In this document: in pieces, positions 1-9,708 of the stretch
Layout of the letters: each line of letters begins with the position of its first letter
How positions within the stretch are numbered: the stretch's first letter is position 1
Assembly: GCA_046331705.1 (NCBI GenBank)
Contig: JAXLQJ010000009.1
Coordinates: forward strand, 62,001 to 126,000
Origin: JADJOY01 sp046331705 [NCBI: bacterium]
GTDB lineage: Bacteria > JADJOY01
Direction of reading: 5' to 3'
DNA length: 64,000 nt
Position numbers and translations under genes: made by a program
The notes under the pieces: model-generated
Told to the model about the DNA's origin: nothing
What the model saw: only the letters and a program-made list of their open reading frames with translations
Databases searched by the model: none

Positions 1-358
1 TGGTCGCGCCCGGCCCGATCGACGCCGACGCGTGGATCCACGCGGAACCCGCGACCACCGCCGTGGCGTGCACGCCCGGCGCCGGGCGCGGGCGCGGATG
101 GAAGAGCTCGAGCGCCTTGGCGAGGGCCAGGTAGACGTTCGGCGTCACCAGCACGTTGCCACCGATGTCGGCGAGATCGGGAGTCACGAGCAGCGCCGTC
201 GCGCCGCAGCCACGAGCGGCGGCGCGGTAGCGGGGGTGGGCGACGAACGAGAGCGCGCCGGCACCGGCCGTCTGCAACGGCGCGATCCGCTCGACGGTCA
301 CGTCGCCAGCGCCGCGAAGCTCGACGCCCAGCGCGTTTGCCAACTCAGCGAGACGCAT
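1..358 (-). CDS. lpxD: LpxD, UDP-3-O-acylglucosamine N-acyltransferase (N-terminal part)
   Basis: Third step of lipid A synthesis: transfers a 3-hydroxyacyl chain to the 2-amino group of UDP-3-O-acylglucosamine in the cytoplasm. The visible 119 codons begin MRLAELANALGVEL and include the typical N-terminal LpxD domain (GALSFVAHPRY, GNVLVTPNVYLALAK) and the start of the left-handed beta-helix hexapeptide region (GVHATAVVAGSAWI, ASIGPGAT). The rest lies beyond the window edge. It follows skp on the same strand by about 100 bp, matching the common bamA-skp-lpxD order. The assignment is from sequence pattern and neighbourhood; only the 3' truncation limits it. Confidence 0.93.
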   Translation of the reverse strand, partial: MRLAELANALGVELRGAGDVTVERIAPLQTAGAGALSFVAHPRYRAAARGCGATALLVTPDLADIGGNVLVTPNVYLALAKALELFHPRPRPAPGVHATAVVAGSAWIHASASIGPGAT

Positions 359-462
359 GCTCGTGGCCCCCCGACGTCGCGAAGCGGCGCGACGGCGACG
401 GCTTCGCGGCGCTGCCGAAGCGACGCCCGCCGCGGGCTCGCCTCCGCTGCGCCGCGCTCACC

Positions 463-1038
463 TCACGGCTTGGAACCCTTGCCCTCGCCTGCGCTCGCCT
501 TGGGCATACCCTCGGCGTCGAAGCGCTGGATCAGCTTGTCGGTCAGGTCGAAGGCGCCGTCCGAGTAGAGCAGGTTGTGGGACTCGAAGACCAGGGAATA
601 ACCGTCGTCCTTGGCCACTTTCTGCACGATGTCGGCGAGGGCCTTGAGGATTCGCTGGGTGGCCTCGCCTTCCTTGCGCTTGAGCTCGTCGAGCACGTCG
701 CTGCGGTAGCGGACCGCTTCCTTCTTCTTGTTCTCGATCTCGCGCTGCTTGTCCGCGAGCGCGTCGTCCTTGAGGGTGAGGCGCTGCTTCTCGACCTCTT
801 CCTGGATCTTCTGCAGCTCCTTGGACATCTGATCGAGCTGCGTCTGCGCCTTGTTGACCTCGGCCTCGAGCCGGGCCTTGGTGTCCTTGCCTTCCTTCGA
901 CGTCGTCAGCGCCCGCTGCAGGTCCACGACGCCGATCTTGAGCCGCCCGGCGTCCTGCGCGGCTGCGGGTTGGACCAGCACCAGCGGGGCGGCGGCGAGC
1001 AGCCACCCCACGACGAACGCTCTGACCGTGCGCACCAT
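463..1038 (-). CDS. skp: OmpH/Skp-family periplasmic chaperone
   Basis: Periplasmic chaperone that holds unfolded outer-membrane proteins before BamA inserts them. The 191-residue product starts with a clear Sec signal (MVRTVRAFVVGWLLAAAPL, cleavage after PAAAQ), then has the family's IGVVDLQRAL strand, a long charged coiled-coil arm (about residues 50-130) and the C-terminal ADIVQKVAKDDGYSLVFE core. Length fits the family (160-200). It lies 83 bp downstream of bamA, so the client-handling chaperone and insertase are probably co-transcribed. A longer start in the same frame (MGRAFVAVERKDETI...) would bury the signal peptide, so the MVRTVR start is preferred. Confidence 0.93.
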   Translation of the reverse strand: MVRTVRAFVVGWLLAAAPLVLVQPAAAQDAGRLKIGVVDLQRALTTSKEGKDTKARLEAEVNKAQTQLDQMSKELQKIQEEVEKQRLTLKDDALADKQREIENKKKEAVRYRSDVLDELKRKEGEATQRILKALADIVQKVAKDDGYSLVFESHNLLYSDGAFDLTDKLIQRFDAEGMPKASAGEGKGSKP

Positions 1039-1121
1039 GATCGTCTCGTCCTTTCTCTCGACCGCGACGAACGCGCGGCCCATCGGAATCTCGTGCAATC
1101 GCGCGGCGTCGCTCCCGGGGC

Positions 1122-3410
1122 TCAGAGCGGAGCGCCGACGCTGAACTGGAGCGAGCTCGCGTCGTCGCCGATGCGGCGGCGCAGAGGATAGCCAATTTCC
1201 AGTCGTAGCGGCCCGAGCGGCGAGAGCCACCGGAAGCCGAAGCCCACCGAGGTGCGCAGCTTGTCGAGGTCGAAACCCAGACCCTCGGGATAAGCCTCGC
1301 CGGCGTCGAAGAAGGTGACGCCCTTGAGGCCGAAGCTCGGCACGATGGGAAAGATGAACTCGGTGTTGAAGATGAGCTGCTTGTTGCCGCCGATCTCGTC
1401 GCCGGTGATGGGATCCTTGGGTCCGAGGGAGCGCACGTCGAAGCCGCGCACCGAGTTGATGCCGCCCACGAAGTAGCGTTCGAAGAGCGGCAGATCCTGA
1501 CCGGACTCGAGCGACTCGCCGAAGCTGATCCGGCCGCGCACCGAGAACACGGTCCCCCACACCACCGGCACGTACCAGGCGGTGCGCGCCTCCAGCTTGT
1601 AGAAATCGCTGGTGCCGCCCAGGAACACACCGGCGAGCTCGGCGCTCAGCACGTTGTCCGAGCCGCGCGTGGGATCGAAGCGGTTGTTGAGGGTGTTGCG
1701 GCGGATGGCGCCGGTGATGCTCGAGATCTCGTCGGTGCCCTCTTGGCTGCGCAAGATCGAGGATGCGCTCGACGAGACGTCGGTGATCTCCACGTGCTCG
1801 AAGCCGTAGGTGAGGCTTCCGTCGATGAACTCGATCAACGGGTAGCCGAGGGTCGCGCTGCCGCCCAGGCGCTTGCGGGTGAAGTCGTTGAACTCGCGCT
1901 GATCGTTGAAGACCGAGAGTCCCGCGGAGATCCGCGTGTCGAGCACGTAGGGCTCGGTGAACTCGAGGTCCACCAGCTGCCGGCGCGAACCCAGGTCCGC
2001 GTTCGCCGTCAGGCTCTCGCCCAGGCCGCGGAAGTTGTGCTGTGTGACCCGCAGGTTCACCAGGAACGCGTCGACGCTCGAGAAGCCGGCACCGGCCGAG
2101 AGCGTTCCCGTCTGGCCTTCCTTGACCTTGACCTTGAGGTCGACCTCGTCGTCCTTGTTGGTTCGCGCCTCCTCGAAGTCGATCGTGTCGAAGAAGCCGA
2201 GCCGCTCGAGGCGTTGCTTCGACACCCGCAGGCGGGCGCCCGAGTAGGTGCTGCCTTCGCTGACCCGAAGCTCGCGGCGCACGACCTTGTCGCGGGTCTT
2301 GGTGTTGCCCTCGACCTCGATGCGGCGGAAGTGGACCTTCTTGCCCTGCTCGATCTGGAACACGACTTCCACCGTGCGCGCGTCGCGATCCAGCTTGGTG
2401 AGCGGGTCCACCTTGGCGAAGGCGTAACCCTGGTCGGCGTACGCCTCCGTCAGCCGCTGGATGTCCTGGCGCAGCTGATCGCGGTTCAGGATCTCGCCCT
2501 TCTTCGACTCCACCCGGTCGATCAGCGGCTTGCCGTCGGGGTCCGGCAGCAGATCGCCCGCCAGCGAGAGCCCCGAGATCGTGTACTGCGGGCCTTCGTC
2601 GATGCCGACGGTGACGTGCAGCCCGTCGTCGCGGAAATCGAGTCGCGGATCCGAGATCCGGTGATCGAGATAGCCGTGGTTGTAGTAGAGCGAGGAGATC
2701 CGGGCGACGTCGCCGTCGAGCTGCTCCTTGCGGTAGAGCCCGCGCTCGGTGAGCCAGCTCAGGAACCACTTCTCCTTGGTCTCCATCACGTCGAGGATCT
2801 CGTCCTTCTCGAAGTGCTCGTTGCCTTCGAACGCGACCTCGACGACGTAGACCTCCTCGTTCTCGCGAACCTTGTAGACGACCTCGACCGTCTCGGCGCT
2901 CGGCACCAGCTCGCTCTCGACCTGGGCGTGGGTGTAGCCCTTGGTGTCGTAGAGGTCGTGGATCTTCTTCACGTCCGCGCGGACCTTGTCCTCGTCGAGC
3001 AGCTCGCGCGGCTTGACCGTGATCACCTCGCGGATCTTGTCCTCGTTGATCTCGTCGTTGCCGGTGATCCGCACTTCCTTGATGCGCGGGTTCTCGGTGA
3101 GCACGAACGTCACCACCGTCCCCACCGCGCCGGGCTCGCTGCGCACCTCGATGTCGCGGAAGTAGCCGAGGCGGTAGAGCGCCTTCACGTCCTGCCGAAC
3201 GACGTCGGGATCGAGCGGAGCGCCGATGCGGGTGCGCACTTCCTGCATCAGCCGATCGCTCTCGACCAGGCGGTTGCCCACGAAGCGCACCGATTCGACC
3301 GTGGGCGGCGCGGCGCCCGCCGAGCGCGCGCCCACCAACCCCATCCACGCCGCGGCGAGCGCCGCGAGCGCTGCCCACCGGATGCCGCGTCCTTGCCGAC
3401 GACTCGTCAT
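1122..3410 (-). CDS. bamA: BamA, outer-membrane protein assembly factor
   Basis: Omp85-family insertase of the BAM complex. The 762-residue protein has a signal sequence (residues 1-33, ending RSAGA), five POTRA repeats (about 35-420, e.g. VESVRFVGNRLV, VRITGNDEINEDKIREV, VEVAFEGNEHFEKDEI, RRIEVEGNTKTRDKVV) and a C-terminal 16-strand barrel with the VRGFD loop (GGINSVRGFDVRSLGP). ATG at 3410 overlaps the lolD stop, as expected in an operon. The last residues are FSVGAPL; Omp85 proteins usually finish on Phe or Trp, so a terminal Leu is slightly unusual. Alternative upstream starts would precede the signal peptide with an Arg/Gly-rich stretch and are unlikely. Confidence 0.95.
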   Translation of the reverse strand: MTSRRQGRGIRWAALAALAAAWMGLVGARSAGAAPPTVESVRFVGNRLVESDRLMQEVRTRIGAPLDPDVVRQDVKALYRLGYFRDIEVRSEPGAVGTVVTFVLTENPRIKEVRITGNDEINEDKIREVITVKPRELLDEDKVRADVKKIHDLYDTKGYTHAQVESELVPSAETVEVVYKVRENEEVYVVEVAFEGNEHFEKDEILDVMETKEKWFLSWLTERGLYRKEQLDGDVARISSLYYNHGYLDHRISDPRLDFRDDGLHVTVGIDEGPQYTISGLSLAGDLLPDPDGKPLIDRVESKKGEILNRDQLRQDIQRLTEAYADQGYAFAKVDPLTKLDRDARTVEVVFQIEQGKKVHFRRIEVEGNTKTRDKVVRRELRVSEGSTYSGARLRVSKQRLERLGFFDTIDFEEARTNKDDEVDLKVKVKEGQTGTLSAGAGFSSVDAFLVNLRVTQHNFRGLGESLTANADLGSRRQLVDLEFTEPYVLDTRISAGLSVFNDQREFNDFTRKRLGGSATLGYPLIEFIDGSLTYGFEHVEITDVSSSASSILRSQEGTDEISSITGAIRRNTLNNRFDPTRGSDNVLSAELAGVFLGGTSDFYKLEARTAWYVPVVWGTVFSVRGRISFGESLESGQDLPLFERYFVGGINSVRGFDVRSLGPKDPITGDEIGGNKQLIFNTEFIFPIVPSFGLKGVTFFDAGEAYPEGLGFDLDKLRTSVGFGFRWLSPLGPLRLEIGYPLRRRIGDDASSLQFSVGAPL

Positions 3411-4165
3411 GCGCTCGCCTCTCGCTCCGGGCCGGCCACCACGAACCGGCCATCGAACATCCGCAAGCACCGCTCCATCCGTGTGGCGAGCTCGGGATTG
3501 TGCGTCACGACCACGAGCGTCGTACCGCGCCGCCGATTCATGTCCAACAGCAAGTCGAAGATGCGCGTGCCGGTGGTCACGTCGAGGTTGCCCGTCGGCT
3601 CGTCCGCGAGCACCACCGCGGGGTCCATCACCAACGCTCGGGCCAGCGACACGCGTTGCTGCTCGCCGCCCGAGAGCTCGCCGGGACGATGGGTGAGCCG
3701 GTGCCCAACGCCCACCTCCTCGAGCAACCCGGCGGCGCGCGCGCGCGCGGCAGGCTCGGGCTCGCGGGCGATCAGCGCCGGCATCATCACGTTCTCGAGC
3801 GCGGTGAACTCCGGCAGCAGATGATGAAACTGGAACACGAATCCGATCGAGCGATTGCGAAGCTCGGACCGCTTGATCTCGGGAAGCGCGTACACGTCCC
3901 GTCCCTCGATCACCACGGACCCCGCGGTCGGCCGCTCGAGCCCGCCCAAGACGTGAAGCAGCGTGGACTTCCCCGCTCCCGAGGCGCCCATGATCGCCAC
4001 CGACGAGCCGCGCTCGAGCTCGAGGTCCACGCCCTTCAGCACCTCGACGCTCACGGCCTTCTTCTGGAAGGTCTTGGTGAGCCCGCTGACGGCGATCGCC
4101 AGCGCACCGGCGACGTGGCTGCGGCTCGCACCGGTGCCCGGACGTTCGGCTTCGAGGTCGCTCAT
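3407..4165 (-). CDS. lolD: LolD, lipoprotein-releasing ABC transporter ATPase
   Basis: ATPase of the inner-membrane complex that extracts mature lipoproteins and hands them to LolA. It contains Walker A GASGAGKST, Q-loop FQFHHLLPEFTALENV, signature LSGGEQQRVSLARAL, Walker B VVLADEPTGNLD and the H-loop VVVTHNPELA, in the order and spacing of the MacB/LolD subfamily. About 30 residues precede the nucleotide-binding domain. GTG at 4174 is an alternative start three codons upstream; ATG 4165 is chosen because a GTGAG stretch precedes it. It lies between lolC and bamA, and its stop overlaps the bamA start. Confidence 0.93.
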   Translation of the reverse strand: MSDLEAERPGTGASRSHVAGALAIAVSGLTKTFQKKAVSVEVLKGVDLELERGSSVAIMGASGAGKSTLLHVLGGLERPTAGSVVIEGRDVYALPEIKRSELRNRSIGFVFQFHHLLPEFTALENVMMPALIAREPEPAARARAAGLLEEVGVGHRLTHRPGELSGGEQQRVSLARALVMDPAVVLADEPTGNLDVTTGTRIFDLLLDMNRRRGTTLVVVTHNPELATRMERCLRMFDGRFVVAGPEREASA

Positions 4166-4208
4166 CGGGCTCACGAGGGTCGTGCGGGCGGGAGACGAGG
4201 CGCGACCG

Positions 4209-5458
4209 TCACTCGTAGCGCAGCGCTTCGGCCGGATCGAGGCGGGAAGCCTGCCAGGCCGGATAGATCGTGGCCAGATAGGAGATGGCGATCGCGGTGA
4301 CGGCCACGATCACGACGTCGAGCGGGTTCACCTTGCTCGGCACCTCGTTGATGTAGAAGACCTCGGGCGGGATGATCGTGCAGTGGCAGACCGCCTCGAC
4401 GGCGCGCGCCAAGCGCGTGAGGTTGAGCGCCGTCACCAGGCCGACGGTGACACCCAGCGCCGTCCCGGTGAACCCCACCGCCAGCCCTTCCACCTGGAAG
4501 ATCTTGCGAATGCTGGACGACGACGCACCCATGGATTTCAGGATCGCGATGTCCTTGGTCTTCTCGAGCACGGCCATGATGAGCGTGCTGACGATGTTGA
4601 AGCCCGCCACCAGCGTGATGAGCAGCACCACCATGAAGTAGACGAACCGTTCGAGGGCGAACGCCGCGAACAGGTTCTCGTTCATCCGGATCCAGTTACG
4701 GGTGCTGTAGGGGAAGCCGAGCGCCTTCTGCACGCGCTCGCCCACCTCGACGGCGTGGCGCGGCTCGCGCAGCCGTAGCTCCACCCCGGTCACTTGCTTG
4801 CCGATGCCGAGCAGGCTCTGGCCTTCTTCGAGGTGCACGTAGCACAGCGAGTTGTCGTACTCGTGCATCCCCGAGTCGAAGATGCCGACGACCTCGAGCG
4901 GACGCGAGCCGAAGGTGCGAAAGAAGGGCGTGATCGCGCCGACCGGAGAGATCGCGTCCACGCGATCCCCCACGCCCACCGAGAGCTGGCTCGCGAGCGC
5001 CTTGCCGAGGACCACGCCGCCGGGCTTCCCCTGACCGCCGGGGTGCAGATCGTCGAGCCGGCCCTCCTTCAGCTCGCGCAGCACCTCGATCACCTGCGGC
5101 GCCGTCGTGGGATCGATCCCGCGCACCACCACACCGGCGCTCGACACGTCGTTCTTGAGCATGATCTGGGCGTACACGAAGGGCGTCGCCGCCTCGACCT
5201 CGGGATCGGCCTTCGCCACCTCGAGCACGCGAGCGGGCTCGTCGATCCCGCCGCCGAAGCGCAGCACCATCACGTGCGGGTTGATCCCCAGGATCTTCGC
5301 CTTGAGCGCGTCCTCGAACCCGGTCAGCACCGCCAGCACGATGATGAGCGCCGCCACCCCGAGGGTGAAGCCCGCCAGGGTGATCAGCGAGATCACCGAC
5401 ACGAAGGTCTGCTTGCCGCGTGTGCGCAGGTAGCGCCAGCCGACGAAGGTCTCGAATC

Positions 5459-5462
<4 letters not shown>
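4209..5462 (-). CDS. lolC: LolC/LolE-family lipoprotein-releasing permease
   Basis: Permease partner of LolD. The 417-residue product starts RFETFVGWRYLRTRGKQ, typical of LolC/E, with one N-terminal transmembrane helix (about 20-45), a large periplasmic domain (about 50-270) and three C-terminal helices ending with YPAWQASRLDPAEALRYE, the signature end of the family. GTG at 5462 overlaps the lysS stop by 4 bp. Only one permease gene is visible here, so the complex may be a homodimer (LolC/E hybrid, as in many non-enteric bacteria) unless a second gene lies elsewhere. The assignment to C or E type is not decided by sequence alone. Confidence 0.92.
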
Positions 5463-8098
<2,636 letters not shown>

Positions 8099-8124
8099 CC
8101 CCCCACGGTCCGCACCACTTCGGT

Positions 8125-9708
8125 TCAAGGCCGCGTCTCGTCGTCGCCGGGCGCGCGTCGACGCCGAGCGCCGATGCCTCGCGCCACGAGCACCAGCAGC
8201 ACCACGCCGCCCGAGCCACGCGCGAAAACGTCACCGTAACGCAAGTAGAAGCTTTGGAGGACAGGCCCCAGCGTCACCGCTCCGGAAAGCGTCCCATCCA
8301 CGAAGAGCCCGGTCTCGCTCACGCGGCGGCCCCAGGGATCGACGAACGTGCTGACGCCGGTGTTGGCGGCGCGCGCGAGCCAGACGCGATTCTCGATGGC
8401 GCGCACCTGGGCCATCTCGAGATGCTGATAGGGGGCCCCCAGGCGCCCGAACCACGCGTCGTTGGTGATGCTCACCAGCAGCCGCGCGCCAGCGGCGACG
8501 GCATGGCGCGCCTCCATCGGGAAGATCGCCTCGTAGCAGATCAACACCGCGAAGCGGATCCGGTCGCCGATCGCGAACGTGACGTGCTCGCGCCCGGGAT
8601 GGAAATTCCCCACCCCGGCCACGATCTTCTCGAGGAACGGAAACGGGCTCCATTCCCCGAACGGGACGAGGTGCATCTTGTCGTAGTGCGCGAGCTCGGT
8701 GCCGTCCGGCGCGAGCAGATACGCGCGGTTCAGGCTCTCCACGTCGGCGGCGGTGAGCGGGCGACCCGGCGCCGCCGGTAGGTTCTCCTTGAGCCGATAC
8801 GCGGGTGCACCGAAGAGCACCGGTAGTCCCGTGAGGCGGGCGAGATCGCGAGCGCGCTCCGTCCACGCGCCGCCGCGCTGGAAGTAGAACGGCATCGCGG
8901 TCTCGGGCAGCACCAGGAGGTCGAGGGGCTCCGCCGCCGCCCGCGTCGCGAGCTGGTGGTAGACGTCGATCGTGTGGCTGCGGAACTCCTCGTCCCACTT
9001 CATGTCCTGAGGGATGTTGCCTTGCAGCAGGCCGATCCGGATCGGCTCGCTCTCGGCCGGCACGGCGCGCATGCGCACCAAGCCGTAGGCGCGCACTCCC
9101 GCCACCACCAGCACCAGCGCCACCAGGTGCGCGAACGGCACCGGCACCTCTCCGGTCCAGGATCGCCACGCCAAGGCCACCGCGGCCGAGCTCGCCACCA
9201 GCACGAAGCTCACGCCATAGATCCCGGTCAGATCGGCGATCTGGACCATCGGCAGGAAGCCCACCTGGCTGTACCCGAGCGTGAGCCAGGGAAAGCCGGT
9301 GAGGAAGAACGAACGCAGGTACTCGAGCGCGGTCCAGAGCGCGGCGAGTCCCCAGATCCCGCGCCCGCGATCGAGCCCCAGCGGACCCGCCAGCGCCGCG
9401 AACGTCGCCACGAAGAGCGACAGGAAGGCCGAGAGCAAGAGGTGGCCGAGCACGCTCAGCGGCAGCGGAAGCTCGCCGAAGTGGTGCATGGTCTCGACCA
9501 ACCAGTAGAGCCCGCCCAGGAAGAGCGCCATGCCCGCGAGGTATCCGAGCGCGAATCGTCGCCGCCACGGCTCGCCGGCCAGCGCCACCAGCAGCGGCGC
9601 GAGGCCCACCCACGCGAGCGGCCGCACTGGATGGATGGGGAACGCCACCACCAGCAACACGCCGCTCGCCAGCGCGGCGACGATCTTCCAACGCGGAAAG
9701 CCGCTCAC
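8125..9708 (-). CDS. lnt: Apolipoprotein N-acyltransferase
   Basis: Adds the third acyl chain to the N-terminal cysteine of lipoproteins at the periplasmic face of the inner membrane. The 527-residue product has six to eight hydrophobic helices in its first 200 residues and a carbon-nitrogen hydrolase domain with the expected triad: Glu in LVLPETAMPF (about 266), Lys in YDKMHLVPF (about 343) and Cys in LICYEAIFP (about 388), almost the E. coli spacing. A last helix follows. GTG 9708 overlaps the lptD stop in a GTGA junction. It works upstream of LolCD, encoded 3 kb away in the same gene run. Confidence 0.95.
   Translation of the reverse strand: MSGFPRWKIVAALASGVLLVVAFPIHPVRPLAWVGLAPLLVALAGEPWRRRFALGYLAGMALFLGGLYWLVETMHHFGELPLPLSVLGHLLLSAFLSLFVATFAALAGPLGLDRGRGIWGLAALWTALEYLRSFFLTGFPWLTLGYSQVGFLPMVQIADLTGIYGVSFVLVASSAAVALAWRSWTGEVPVPFAHLVALVLVVAGVRAYGLVRMRAVPAESEPIRIGLLQGNIPQDMKWDEEFRSHTIDVYHQLATRAAAEPLDLLVLPETAMPFYFQRGGAWTERARDLARLTGLPVLFGAPAYRLKENLPAAPGRPLTAADVESLNRAYLLAPDGTELAHYDKMHLVPFGEWSPFPFLEKIVAGVGNFHPGREHVTFAIGDRIRFAVLICYEAIFPMEARHAVAAGARLLVSITNDAWFGRLGAPYQHLEMAQVRAIENRVWLARAANTGVSTFVDPWGRRVSETGLFVDGTLSGAVTLGPVLQSFYLRYGDVFARGSGGVVLLVLVARGIGARRRRAPGDDETRP

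Noticed and set aside
463-3453. A 996-codon open frame covering skp and antisense-phase bamA sequence
   Set aside because: Only its last 191 codons are a real gene (Skp). The rest is Arg/Gly/Ala-rich reading of bamA in a wrong frame, a normal effect of high G+C.
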